From positions 1,240,001-1,304,000 of the forward strand of contig NZ_CP041764.1 of assembly GCF_009817885.1 (NCBI RefSeq): a stretch of 64,000 nt of DNA. The letters are read 5' to 3'. The translations under genes were made by a program, and so were the position numbers. Within the stretch, counting starts at the first letter, position 1, and every line of letters starts with the position of its first letter. A model generated the notes under the pieces. The model had not been told where the DNA came from. It ran no database searches and saw only the letters and a list, made by a program, of their open reading frames with translations. Source of the DNA: Serratia rhizosphaerae. GTDB taxonomy: Bacteria; Pseudomonadota; Gammaproteobacteria; Enterobacterales; Enterobacteriaceae. Shown piece after piece: positions 8,284 to 16,882 of the stretch.

Positions 8284-9678
8284 ATGCGTAGCGACACAAC
8301 ACAACTCAGACGCGGACTTAACGCGCGGCATATTCGGTTTATGGCATTGGGTTCGGCGATCGGCACCGGCCTGTTTTACGGCTCCGCCGGCGCCATCCAG
8401 CTAGCCGGCCCGGCGGTCCTGCTGGCCTATCTGGTGGGCGGCGCGGCGGTGTTTATGGTGATGCGCGCGCTGGGAGAGATGGCGGTGCATCAGCCGGTTT
8501 CCGGCTCGTTCGGCCATTACGCCAGCCGTTACCTCGGCCCGCTGGCCGGTTTTCTCACCGGCTGGACCTATACCTTTGAAATGGTGATCGTCGCGCTGGC
8601 CGACGTCACCGCCTTCGGCATCTATATGGGGCTGTGGTTCCCGGACGTCGCCCAGTGGGTCTGGGTGCTGAGTATCATCCTCTTTATCGGCGCACTGAAT
8701 ATGTGCAGCGTAAAAGTATTCGGCGAAATGGAATTCTGGCTGTCGCTGATCAAAGTGGCGGCGATCGTCGCCATGATTATCGGCGGCGCGGCGGTGATGA
8801 TGTTTGGCTTCGGCCAGGCCCAGCAGGCCACCGGCCTCAGCAATTTATGGCAGCACGGCGGCTTTATGCCTAACGGCTTCGGCGGCGTGGTGGCCTCGCT
8901 GGCGGTGGTGATGTTCGCCTTCGGCGGGATTGAAATTATCGGCATCACCGCCAGCGAAGCAAAGGATCCCGCCAAGGTGCTGCCAAAGGCGATTAACGCC
9001 GTCCCGCTGCGCATCCTGCTGTTTTACGTGCTGACGCTGATGGTGCTGATGGCGATCTATCCGTGGAACAGCATCGGCCAGAACGGCAGCCCGTTTGTCG
9101 AGATCTTCAGCAGCCTGGGCATTGAATCGGCCGCCAACCTGCTGAACGTGGTGGTGATCACCGCCGCTATTTCCGCCATCAACAGCGATATCTTCGGCGC
9201 CGGACGGATGATGTACGGCATGGCGCAGGAAGGCCAGGCGCCGAGGAGCTTCACCAAACTGACCGGCAACGGCGTTCCCTGGATGACGGTGCTGGTGATG
9301 GCGATCGCCCTGCTGGTCGGCGTGGTGCTCAACTACCTGATCCCGAAACAGATCTTTATGATCATCGCCTCCATCGCCACCTTCGCTACCGTGTGGGTGT
9401 GGCTGATGATCCTGCTGTCGCAGATTGTGATGCGCCGCACCATCAGCAAAGAGGAAGCCGCCGCGCTGAGCTTCCCGGTGCCGTGGTGGCCGGTCGCGCC
9501 GGCGCTGGCGACGGCGTTTATGGTGTTTGTCATCGGCCTGCTCGGTTACTTTGAGGAGAGCCGCATCGCGCTGTATGTCGGACTGGCCTGGGTGGCACTG
9601 CTCACGCTGGCCTACTGGCTGTGGGTGCGCAAAAAAGGCGGGGGTTCACCCGTCGCGACCCTCTCCCAGAATATGTAG
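8284..9678 (+). CDS. hutT: Amino acid permease, probable histidine permease HutT
   Basis: A 464-residue APC-superfamily permease of the AAT/ProY type with about 12 membrane segments. I start it at MRSDTTQLRRGLNARHI, which has GGAAGC about 6 nt upstream; the frame is open 27 codons earlier but the family begins here. Family marks are HIRFMALGSAIGTGLFYGSA in the first segment, the GEMAVHQPVSGSF loop, and ITASEAKDPAKVLPKAI. Closely related permeases are annotated as proline-specific (ProY) or histidine (HutT). Its place between hutH and a Hut-type ABC importer favours histidine uptake; substrate is inferred from context. Confidence 0.88.
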   Translation: MRSDTTQLRRGLNARHIRFMALGSAIGTGLFYGSAGAIQLAGPAVLLAYLVGGAAVFMVMRALGEMAVHQPVSGSFGHYASRYLGPLAGFLTGWTYTFEMVIVALADVTAFGIYMGLWFPDVAQWVWVLSIILFIGALNMCSVKVFGEMEFWLSLIKVAAIVAMIIGGAAVMMFGFGQAQQATGLSNLWQHGGFMPNGFGGVVASLAVVMFAFGGIEIIGITASEAKDPAKVLPKAINAVPLRILLFYVLTLMVLMAIYPWNSIGQNGSPFVEIFSSLGIESAANLLNVVVITAAISAINSDIFGAGRMMYGMAQEGQAPRSFTKLTGNGVPWMTVLVMAIALLVGVVLNYLIPKQIFMIIASIATFATVWVWLMILLSQIVMRRTISKEEAAALSFPVPWWPVAPALATAFMVFVIGLLGYFEESRIALYVGLAWVALLTLAYWLWVRKKGGGSPVATLSQNM

Positions 9679-9683
9679 TCATC

Positions 9684-9708
9684 AGGCCCGCCGTTCCCGG
9701 GCCTTTAT
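9684..9708 (+). terminator. Terminator or attenuator between hutT and hutX
   Basis: AGGCCCG and CGGGCCT pair as a perfect 7-bp stem (9684-9704) with a 7-nt loop, followed by TTATT. It sits in the 63-bp gap between the permease and the binding-protein gene. It could end the hutUHT transcript or reduce read-through into hutXWV. Confidence 0.6.
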
Positions 9709-9741
9709 TCGTTACCCTCTACACAACGGGGAAATACTGCT

Positions 9742-10722
9742 ATGCAAACAACAACATCGGGGTTGGTGAAAACACTGCGGCTGCCGCTTATCACACTTGG
9801 ACTGGCACTGGCCAGCGGCGGCGCCAACGCCGCCGGCTGGTGCGAAACCGGTAAACCGGTCAAGTTCGCCGGTCTGAACTGGGAAAGCGGCATGCTCCTG
9901 ACCGATATCATGCAATACGTACTACAAAAGGGTTACGACTGTAAAACCGACACCCTGCCGGGCAACTCGATCACGATGGAACAGGCGGTCAGCACGGATG
10001 ATATTCAGGTGTTTGCCGAAGAGTGGATTGGCCGCAGCGAGGTCTGGAAAAAGGCCGAAGCGGCCGGCAAGGTGGTCAGCGTCGGCGCCCCCATCGTCGG
10101 CGCTGAAGAAGGCTGGTACGTTCCGCGCTATGTGATCGCGGGCGATGCCAAGCGCGGTATCAAACCGGCGGCGCCGAACCTGAAAAGTATTGCGGATTTG
10201 ACCCAATACGCCTCACTGTTCCGCGATCAGGAGGAACCCGATAAAGGTCGTTTCTATAACTGCCCCGCCGGCTGGACCTGCGAATTGGACAACACCGCCA
10301 TCCTGAAAAAATTCAAGCTGGACGACAAGTTCACCAATTTCCGCCCCGGCACCGGCCCGGCGCTGGATACGGCGATTTTATCCGGCTACCGCCGCGGCGA
10401 ACCCATTCTGTTCTACTACTGGTCGCCAACGCCGATGATGGGCCAGCTCGATCTGGTCAAACTGGAGGAGCCAGGCGCGGATAAGCAAATTCATATCAAA
10501 GTCGGCCTGTCTCAGGTCTTCAATCAGCAAGCGCCGGAACTGGTTACGGTGTTGAGCAAGGTAAACCTGCCGCTGGATCTGTTGAATCAGAATCTGGCGC
10601 TGATGAAACAAAAGCGCATCAGCTCAGAAAAACTGGCGCAGGCGTTCTTCAAACAGCATCCGGAAATTTGGCAAAAGTGGGTAAGCGACGACGCCGCGAA
10701 GAAAATTCAGGCGTCCTTGTAA
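9742..10722 (+). CDS. hutX: ABC transporter substrate-binding protein, HutX-like
   Basis: A 326-residue periplasmic binding protein of the OpuAC (glycine-betaine/proline-type) family. A signal peptide is visible: basic residues, a hydrophobic stretch, then GGANAAG with cleavage likely after about residue 30. Features include the FAGLNWESGMLLTDIMQY start of the mature domain and the GYRRGEPILFYYWSPTPMMG segment, which in this family lines the ligand pocket. With hutW and hutV it forms a complete importer. Homologues beside hut genes in pseudomonads are called HutX and bind histidine; quaternary amines cannot be excluded from sequence alone. Confidence 0.85.
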   Translation: MQTTTSGLVKTLRLPLITLGLALASGGANAAGWCETGKPVKFAGLNWESGMLLTDIMQYVLQKGYDCKTDTLPGNSITMEQAVSTDDIQVFAEEWIGRSEVWKKAEAAGKVVSVGAPIVGAEEGWYVPRYVIAGDAKRGIKPAAPNLKSIADLTQYASLFRDQEEPDKGRFYNCPAGWTCELDNTAILKKFKLDDKFTNFRPGTGPALDTAILSGYRRGEPILFYYWSPTPMMGQLDLVKLEEPGADKQIHIKVGLSQVFNQQAPELVTVLSKVNLPLDLLNQNLALMKQKRISSEKLAQAFFKQHPEIWQKWVSDDAAKKIQASL

Positions 10723-10743
10723 CACAGTCAAACCGATAACCAT

Positions 10744-10761
10744 CGGGGCCATCCGGCCCCG
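10744..10761 (+). other. Intercistronic hairpin hutX-hutW
   Basis: CGGGGCC and GGCCCCG form a 7-bp stem with an ATCC loop directly after the binding-protein gene. There is no T run. Such hairpins often keep the upstream binding-protein mRNA more abundant than the permease message. Confidence 0.5.
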
Positions 10762-10781
10762 CGCTCAGACAGGGGCTAACC

Positions 10782-11630
10782 ATGTTTCCAGAACGCTTTA
10801 CCTTCTCGATTGCCGATTGGATCAACGGCTGGGTTGAAACCCTGGTCAACAATTACGGCGATACCTTCCGCGCTATTTCCGACAACCTGCTGTGGGTCGT
10901 CATCCAATTGGAGAGCCTGCTACGCATGACGCCCTGGTGGCTGATGCTGGCGATCGTCGGCTTGCTGAGCTGGCATGCCACGCGCCGCTGGCTGCCGACG
11001 GCGGTAATGGTCGGCCTGACTCTGCTGGTCGGCGCCGCCGGACTGTGGGATAAATTAATGCTGACGCTGGCGCTGGTGTTGGTCGCCACGCTGCTTGCCG
11101 TCATGATCGGCATTCCGCTGGGTATTCTGGCCGCCCGCAGCAACCGCGTGCGGGCCGTGATGATGCCTTTGATGGACGTGATGCAAACCATGCCCAGCTT
11201 TGTCTACCTGATCCCGGTGCTGATGCTGTTCGGGCTGGGTAAAGTCCCCGCGATTCTCGCCACGGTGATCTACGCCACGCCGCCGCTGATCCGCCTGACG
11301 GATTTAGGCATTCGTCAGGTCGATGCCGAAGTGATGGAGTCCGCCACCGCGTTCGGCGCCAACCGCTGGCAAAAACTCTTCGGCGTACAGCTGCCGCTGG
11401 CGATGCCAAGCATTATGGCCGGCATCAATCAGACCACGATGATGTCGCTGTCGATGGTGGTGGTGGCCTCCATGATCGGCGCCCGCGGGCTAGGGGAAGA
11501 CGTGCTGGTCGGCATTCAGACGTTAAACGTCGGCATGGGGCTGGAGGCCGGGTTGGCCATAGTGATTCTCGCGGTGGTGATTGACCGTATAACTCAGGCC
11601 TATGGCCGCTCAGCCGTGGTTGCGGGGTAA
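10782..11630 (+). CDS. hutW: ABC transporter permease, HutW-like (ProW family)
   Basis: A 282-residue inner-membrane permease of the glycine-betaine/proline ABC class. Several hydrophobic segments are visible, and the cytoplasmic EAA loop that contacts the ATPase reads ESATAFGANRWQKLFGVQLP. The conserved PLMDVMQTMPSFVYLIPVLM segment is typical of ProW/OpuAB. Its stop overlaps the hutV start by one base (TAATG), indicating coupled translation with the ATPase. It should form a homodimeric pore fed by HutX. Confidence 0.88.
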   Translation: MFPERFTFSIADWINGWVETLVNNYGDTFRAISDNLLWVVIQLESLLRMTPWWLMLAIVGLLSWHATRRWLPTAVMVGLTLLVGAAGLWDKLMLTLALVLVATLLAVMIGIPLGILAARSNRVRAVMMPLMDVMQTMPSFVYLIPVLMLFGLGKVPAILATVIYATPPLIRLTDLGIRQVDAEVMESATAFGANRWQKLFGVQLPLAMPSIMAGINQTTMMSLSMVVVASMIGARGLGEDVLVGIQTLNVGMGLEAGLAIVILAVVIDRITQAYGRSAVVAG

Positions 11631-12493
11631 TGATGATGAACAAAATCGATATCAAAAACGTCTACAAGATCTTCGGCCATAAGACCGCAGCGGCGCTGGC
11701 GCTGAGCCGGCAGGGGAAAACCAAGCAGGAAGTGCAGGCGGAAACCGGCTGCGTGATCGGCGTGCACGATCTTTCCCTGTCGATCAAAGCCGGCGAGATA
11801 TTCGTCATCATGGGGCTGTCCGGTTCTGGAAAATCCACCCTGGTGCGCCATATCAACCGGCTGATCGAACCCACCAGCGGAGAAATCCTGATCGACGGTG
11901 AAGACATTCTGCGTTACGACGAAAAACAGCTCGAGCATTTTCGTCGTCATCAAATCAGCATGGTCTTTCAGAGTTTCGGCCTGCTGCCGCATAAAACGGT
12001 GCTGGAAAACGTCAGCTATGGCCTGAAAATCCGCGGCGGCAAAAAAGAGGCCTATCAGGATCGCGCCCGCCACTGGATTGATACCGTCGGGTTAGCGGGA
12101 TACGAGAAATCCTATCCGCATCAGCTGTCCGGCGGTATGCGTCAGCGCGTCGGTCTGGCGCGCGCCTTGGCGACCGATACCGATATTATCCTGCTGGATG
12201 AGGCCTTCAGCGCGCTCGACCCGCTGATTCGCGCCGAAATGCAGGATCAGCTGCTGGCCCTGCAAAAAGATCTGCACAAGACGCTGGTCTTTATCACCCA
12301 CGATCTGGACGAGGCGGTGCGCATCGGCAACCGCATCGCCATCCTGAAAGACGGCCGCCTGATCCAGGTCGGCACGCCGCAGGAAATCCTGAGTAAGCCG
12401 GCGGACGAATACGTCAATCGCTTCGTCCAGCGCCGGCTGGCCCTGGATGAAAATATGCACAAACCCCGTCCGCATATCATGGTCAGCGCCTGA
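11630..12493 (+). CDS. hutV: ABC transporter ATP-binding protein, HutV-like (ProV family)
   Basis: A 287-residue ATPase powering the HutXW importer. In order: Walker A GLSGSGKS near residues 62-69, Q-loop FQSFGLLPHKTVLENV, signature LSGGMRQRVGLARAL, Walker B IILLDEAFSALDPL, and the switch histidine in VFITHDLDEAVR. An N-terminal stretch resembling ProV precedes the nucleotide-binding core, but there are no C-terminal CBS domains, unlike E. coli ProV. Three ATGs in a row start the gene; the first overlaps the hutW stop. The next gene begins 10 bp after the stop. Confidence 0.9.
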   Translation: MMMNKIDIKNVYKIFGHKTAAALALSRQGKTKQEVQAETGCVIGVHDLSLSIKAGEIFVIMGLSGSGKSTLVRHINRLIEPTSGEILIDGEDILRYDEKQLEHFRRHQISMVFQSFGLLPHKTVLENVSYGLKIRGGKKEAYQDRARHWIDTVGLAGYEKSYPHQLSGGMRQRVGLARALATDTDIILLDEAFSALDPLIRAEMQDQLLALQKDLHKTLVFITHDLDEAVRIGNRIAILKDGRLIQVGTPQEILSKPADEYVNRFVQRRLALDENMHKPRPHIMVSA

Positions 12494-12503
12494 GGATACC
12501 GCC

Positions 12504-14027
12504 ATGCATGATATTTCCGTTGTGGAGATCGGCAGCCAGCCCGTGCGCTGGCAGGATGTCTTCGCCGTCGCCCGCGATGGCGCACGGCTGGCCCTCACCG
12601 AGAACGCCTGGCGGCGGATCGAAAACGCTCAGGCCATCGTGACGCATATCGTCGCCGGTGAACAGCGCGCCTACGGCGTCAACACCGGGCTTGGTGCCTT
12701 ATGCAATCAGGCGCTGCACGGCGAACAGCTGGCGCAACTGTCGCGCAACACGCTGATGAGCCATGCCTGCGGCGTCGGCGAACCGCTCAGCGTGCCGCAG
12801 ACGCGGGCGATTATCTGCTGCGCCATCGTCAACTACAGCCACGGCAAGTCGGGGATTCAACGTCACGTCGTGGAGACGCTGCTGGCGTTGCTTAACCGGG
12901 GCATTACGCCGCAGGTGCCTTCACAAGGCTCCGTCGGCTACCTGACGCATATGGCGCATGTCGGCGTAAGCTTACTGGGCATGGGACAGGTCAGCTACCG
13001 CGGGCAGCTCGTCTCCGCCGCCCAGGCATTCGCCGCCGAAGGGCTCGAGCAGCCGTCGCTCGGCGCCAAAGACGGACTGTGTCTGGTGAACGGCACGCCA
13101 TGTATGACCGGTCTTGCCTGCCTGGCGCTCGCCGATGCCTGGCGGCTGGCGCGCTGGGCCGACGTGCTGGGCGCCATGAGCTTCGAGGCGCTGCGCGGGC
13201 AGATCGCCGCCTTCGACGCCGAGATCCTGGCACTCAAGCCTCACCCCGGTATGCAACAGGTCGGCGGTAACCTGCGCGCATTGCTGGCGAACAGTGAGCT
13301 GATTGCCGCCAGCGAAGGCATCCGCACGCAAGACGCACTAAGCCTGCGCGCCATACCGCAGGTCCACGGCGCCTGCCGCGATCAGTTGGCGCACGCCACG
13401 CAACAGATTGAATGCGAACTGAACGGCGCTACCGATAACCCGCTGCTGCTCGGCTCGCCGGAATGCTACCGCGTCGTATCGCAGGCCAACCCCCACGGCG
13501 AGTCCGTGGCGATGGCCGCCGATCTGCTGGCCATCGCCATCGCCGAACTGGGCGGTATTGCGGAACGGCGCATCGACAGGCTGGTCAATCCGCTGGTCAG
13601 CGGCCTGCCGGCATTCTTAGTCAGCGAACCCGGCGTCAATTCCGGCATGATGATCGCGCAATACGTCGCCGCTTCACTCTGTGCGCAGAACCGCCAGCTG
13701 GCCCAGCCCTGCAGCGTGGATAATTACGTCACCTCAGCACTGCAGGAGGATCACCTCAGCCTTGGCACTAGCGCCGCGTTACGCGTGCATCAGATGCTGG
13801 CGAACTGCCAGCAGGTTCTGGCCATTGAATACCTGCTGGCAGCCCAGGCGTTCGAATTCCTAACCCCTTGCCGCTTCGGCGACGGGACGGGGCGCGCCTG
13901 GCGCTATCTGCGGCAAAACATCGCCCCGTATCACCAGGACCGCTGGCTCGCGCCGGATATCGCCCTCAGCGCGGCGTTAATTGCTGATGAACGCGCGCTG
14001 GCCGAGATTGCTCCCACCTTAACCTGA
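12504..14027 (+). CDS. HutH-like protein lacking the MIO triad (atypical aromatic amino acid lyase family member)
   Basis: A 507-residue member of the histidine/phenylalanine ammonia-lyase fold, but probably not a normal ammonia-lyase. Where HutH has GSVGASGDLAPLAH, this protein reads GSVGYLTHMAH (from residue 142): the Ala-Ser-Gly that makes the MIO cofactor is gone and the loop is shortened. The tyrosine of QDPYSLR is Leu here (QDALSLR), and the GNFHAEP motif is NPHGES. Other fold and pocket motifs remain: AYGVNTGLG, SHACGVGE, LVNGTP, NPLLLG, SGMMIAQ and LQEDHLSLG. The frame is open and well conserved in style, so it is not a decaying pseudogene. It starts 10 bp after hutV, behind GAGGAT, and ends the transporter operon. 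Similar proteins occur, as I recall, beside hut transport genes in Pseudomonas. Function unknown. Confidence 0.85.
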   Translation: MHDISVVEIGSQPVRWQDVFAVARDGARLALTENAWRRIENAQAIVTHIVAGEQRAYGVNTGLGALCNQALHGEQLAQLSRNTLMSHACGVGEPLSVPQTRAIICCAIVNYSHGKSGIQRHVVETLLALLNRGITPQVPSQGSVGYLTHMAHVGVSLLGMGQVSYRGQLVSAAQAFAAEGLEQPSLGAKDGLCLVNGTPCMTGLACLALADAWRLARWADVLGAMSFEALRGQIAAFDAEILALKPHPGMQQVGGNLRALLANSELIAASEGIRTQDALSLRAIPQVHGACRDQLAHATQQIECELNGATDNPLLLGSPECYRVVSQANPHGESVAMAADLLAIAIAELGGIAERRIDRLVNPLVSGLPAFLVSEPGVNSGMMIAQYVAASLCAQNRQLAQPCSVDNYVTSALQEDHLSLGTSAALRVHQMLANCQQVLAIEYLLAAQAFEFLTPCRFGDGTGRAWRYLRQNIAPYHQDRWLAPDIALSAALIADERALAEIAPTLT

Positions 14028-14033
14028 CGCACA

Positions 14034-14059
14034 AGGCCCACCGGTTACCGCGTGGGCCT
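14034..14059 (+). terminator. Terminator after the hut transporter operon
   Basis: AGGCCCAC and GTGGGCCT form a perfect 8-bp stem around a 10-nt loop starting 6 bp after the stop codon, followed by a weak T-rich tract (GTTACTTT). It lies between convergent operons and may work in both directions. Confidence 0.7.
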
Positions 14060-14083
14060 GTTACTTTCACCTGCCGGCCCGCC

Positions 14084-15271
14084 TTATTGCGCCAGCGCCT
14101 GCTCGATATCCGCCAGCAGATCGTCGGCGTCTTCCAGCCCGGCGGAAAGCCGGATCAATCCGTCGCTGATATGGTGACGGTGGCGCTCCTCTTCGCTATA
14201 GGCCGAATGCGTCATACTGGCCGGATGCTCCGCCAATGATTCACAATCTCCCAGGCTGACCGCCCGCAGAATCAGCTGCAGCGCATTGAGGAAATGGATG
14301 CCCGCCGCCATGCCGCCCTTCAGCTCAAAGGCGATCATGCCGCCCGGGCGCGCCATCTGCCGCTGCGCCAGTTGGTACTGCCGGAAGACGGGCAGCCCCG
14401 GATAATAAACCCGCTCGACCGCCGGATGCCGCGCCAGCATTTCTGCAATGCGCTGCGCGGTGTCGCAGTGGCGTTCCATCCGCAGCGGCAGGGTTTTCAG
14501 CCCGCGCAGCAGCAGCGCCGCATCCTGCGCCGACAGCACCGCGCCGTTCATATCCTTCAGGCCGATCAGGCGGATATCCTGCGCCAGCTCGGCGCGGGTC
14601 ACCACCACCCCGGCCAGTAAATCGCCGTGCCCGCCAAGGTACTTGGTCGCCGAGTGCAGGACGATATCCGCCCCCAGCGCCAGCGGCTGCTGCAGATAAG
14701 GCGTACAGTAGGTGTTATCCACCAGCAGCAGCGCCGCATGCCGGTGGGTAATCGCCGCTACCGCCGCAATGTCCACCAACCGCATATTGGGGTTGGCCGG
14801 CGTTTCACAATACACCAGCCGGGTGCGTGGCCCGATCGCCGCCGCCAGCGCCTCCGGCTGCGTCATATCGACGTGGGTCACCTTAACGCCGAAACGCTCC
14901 AGCCCATGATGGAAGTAGCTGAAGGTGCAGCCGTACAGCGTTTCATCCACAATCAGCTCATCGCCCGGCCCGAGCAGCGTCCAGCAGCAGGCCGTCACCG
15001 CCCCCATGCCGGATGAAAACGCCACCGCCGCTTCACCGCCCTCCAGATTGGCGATACGCTGCTCCAGCAGGTTAAGCGTCGGATTGGCGATGCGCGAGTA
15101 GAAATAGCCGGGTTCGGTGCCGGCAAAACAGGCGCCGCCGTATTCCGCCGACGGGAAAGTAAAGGTGGAGCTCATAAACACCGGCGGGCACAGTGCGCCA
15201 TGATACTGCTGCGGGTCATAGCCATGATGGATGGCCCGCGTGGCGAAAGCCTGCTTGCTTGCTGACGACAT
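14084..15271 (-). CDS. megL: Methionine gamma-lyase (PLP-dependent)
   Basis: A 395-residue Cys/Met-metabolism PLP enzyme. Methionine gamma-lyase cleaves L-methionine to methanethiol, 2-oxobutyrate and ammonia, and also releases H2S from homocysteine or cysteine. The PLP lysine is Lys210 in HSATKYLGGHGD. The residue that separates gamma-lyases from cystathionine gamma-synthases is present as Cys115 in LYGCTFSY, next to Tyr113. The N-terminal YSRIANPT supplies the phosphate-binding arm. The start at 15271 has GAGGAG 5 nt upstream; a longer reading from 15316 overlaps the upstream gene and is less likely. It is the last gene of a three-gene operon with a DUF1641 protein and an SQR-like flavoprotein. 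Cystathionine gamma-lyase is the main alternative. Confidence 0.87.
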   Translation of the reverse strand: MSSASKQAFATRAIHHGYDPQQYHGALCPPVFMSSTFTFPSAEYGGACFAGTEPGYFYSRIANPTLNLLEQRIANLEGGEAAVAFSSGMGAVTACCWTLLGPGDELIVDETLYGCTFSYFHHGLERFGVKVTHVDMTQPEALAAAIGPRTRLVYCETPANPNMRLVDIAAVAAITHRHAALLLVDNTYCTPYLQQPLALGADIVLHSATKYLGGHGDLLAGVVVTRAELAQDIRLIGLKDMNGAVLSAQDAALLLRGLKTLPLRMERHCDTAQRIAEMLARHPAVERVYYPGLPVFRQYQLAQRQMARPGGMIAFELKGGMAAGIHFLNALQLILRAVSLGDCESLAEHPASMTHSAYSEEERHRHHISDGLIRLSAGLEDADDLLADIEQALAQ

Positions 15272-15299
15272 AGTGACTCCTCGACGTGGATGGTGACGA

Positions 15300-15680
15300 T
15301 TATTCCGGTGTGACATCCGCCGGTAGGCTCGCGGCGCGCATGCGTCCGCCGATAATATTCAGAGTGCGCAATACCAACATCAGCCCGAGCAGCGTTTCCG
15401 GCTGACGCAACAGCGCATACAGCCCGCGCAAGGTCGCCGGCTGCTCATTCTGCTGCAGTTCGCTATAGGCCATTTTCAGCGCCGTCCCCCCTTCCCAGCC
15501 GGCGCTGGTCAGGTCTTCAAACACTGCAGCCAGCTTCTCGACCAGCGCGCTATCCGCCATGTCGATCAAATCCGAGGTAAGCGAGAGCGCGTCGACCACG
15601 TTATTCAGCAGGCCGCTCGCCAGCAGCGGGGACAGTTTTTCCATCAGCGCCGCCAGCGCCTCAGTCTGCGTGTTTTCCAT
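15300..15680 (-). CDS. DUF1641 domain protein
   Basis: A 126-residue, largely helical soluble protein with no signal peptide. The core segment with LRGLYALLRQPETLLGLMLVLRTLNIIGG is typical of the DUF1641 family as I know it. Such proteins are commonly encoded next to sulfide:quinone oxidoreductase-like flavoproteins or formate dehydrogenase genes, and their biochemical role is not established. Here it lies 11 bp after the SQR-like gene and 28 bp before methionine gamma-lyase, so the three are almost certainly co-transcribed. A partner or membrane-docking role for the flavoprotein is a guess. Confidence 0.8.
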   Translation of the reverse strand: MENTQTEALAALMEKLSPLLASGLLNNVVDALSLTSDLIDMADSALVEKLAAVFEDLTSAGWEGGTALKMAYSELQQNEQPATLRGLYALLRQPETLLGLMLVLRTLNIIGGRMRAASLPADVTPE

Positions 15681-15691
15681 GCTCCACTCCG

Positions 15692-16882
15692 TTATATCAG
15701 GCCGCGCACCGCAGCCCAGTACAGACCGCGGTTCACGCCGTTGCGTAACATACCGCCCAGTTTGGTGGCCGGGGTTGGCACGACGTCATGACGATAGTCA
15801 TACACCAGCGGCATACCGCTGCTCAGGCCGAACTGCGCCACCGCCTGCACCTTGCCGTCGTAATGGCGCACCGGATGGCCCAGCTGCATCTCCGCCACGA
15901 TATTGTCGGCGATCACCGGCGCCTGATTGTGACAGGAGCCGCCCGCCTTGCTGATCGGCAGGTCGACCGTATCGCCGATCACATACACCCCCTGCTGGTC
16001 GTAAACCTGCAGCGTCTGCGGGTCGGTCGGCAGCCATCCTTCGCCGTTATCGATATCGCTCAGGCCGGTATTGCGCACCATTTCCACCGCGCGAATCGGC
16101 GGTGTCGCCATCAGGATGTCGAACGGTTGTTCATCGCCCTCGGCGGAATAGGCGATGCGCCGCCCGGCATCCACCTGATTCAGGGTAAAGCCGCGCTGGT
16201 GCTTAATGCCGCGCGCGGCAAAAATTTCCGGCAGCGCTTCGCCGGTAGGACGCTGTAAAAACAGACAGTTACGCAGCAGCTGGGAAATGGTCGGGTAGGT
16301 ATAAATTATCTCTATCTGATTACGTACGCCGCGCTGGCGCAGGTACTCATCCAGCATCAGAGTGGTTTCAATCGGCGCGATGCCGCACTGATGCGGAACG
16401 TTGGGCGTCTGCGGGAAAGAGACGGTGATAAAGATGCGCCCTTTTTCAATCGTCGCCAGCTTACCCGCCAGCCGGCGTGCCGCCTGATACTGATAAAAGT
16501 GGTCGCCGGCTTCGGCCAGCCCGGGAATTTTTTCCGTCCAGGGCAGGCATCCGGTGGCAAAGACCAGAAAGTCATAGTCATAATTATTGCCGCTGGCGGT
16601 AAATAAGCGACGCTGCTGAAAATCAACGCCCTCCGCTTTATCGACAATAAATTTAATTTCCGGACGTAACAGACTTTGCTGCGCACGCATTAATTCATGT
16701 TTAAAAAATGCGTTAAACGCGACATACATAAAGGCCGGTTTGAAATAATGCGCCGCCGTTTGAGAAATCATTAATAACTCAACTTTATTATTAATAATTT
16801 CACGATGTAGTTTGCGCGCCAGAATGTTGGCCAGCATGGTGCCGCCGGTGCCGCCACCGACAATCACGATTCTTTTCCGCAT
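15692..16882 (-). CDS. FAD-dependent oxidoreductase, sulfide:quinone oxidoreductase-like
   Basis: A 396-residue pyridine nucleotide-disulfide oxidoreductase of the SQR/NDH-2 superfamily. The FAD fingerprint is IVIVGGGTGGTM (residues 5-16); the second FAD contact is YVIGDTVDLP near residue 300. Cysteines at 112 (TGCLPW), 166 (HQCGIAP) and 317 (GGSCHNQ) are spaced roughly like the redox cysteines of SQR, and the C-terminal amphipathic part could sit on the membrane. SQR oxidises sulfide and passes electrons to quinone. The start at MRKRIV has GGAG 5 nt upstream. The first 150 bp and the upstream region are much richer in A+T than the neighbours. It is first in the operon with DUF1641 and methionine gamma-lyase, which suggests it handles sulfide or thiols released by the lyase. 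Confidence 0.82.
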   Translation of the reverse strand: MRKRIVIVGGGTGGTMLANILARKLHREIINNKVELLMISQTAAHYFKPAFMYVAFNAFFKHELMRAQQSLLRPEIKFIVDKAEGVDFQQRRLFTASGNNYDYDFLVFATGCLPWTEKIPGLAEAGDHFYQYQAARRLAGKLATIEKGRIFITVSFPQTPNVPHQCGIAPIETTLMLDEYLRQRGVRNQIEIIYTYPTISQLLRNCLFLQRPTGEALPEIFAARGIKHQRGFTLNQVDAGRRIAYSAEGDEQPFDILMATPPIRAVEMVRNTGLSDIDNGEGWLPTDPQTLQVYDQQGVYVIGDTVDLPISKAGGSCHNQAPVIADNIVAEMQLGHPVRHYDGKVQAVAQFGLSSGMPLVYDYRHDVVPTPATKLGGMLRNGVNRGLYWAAVRGLI

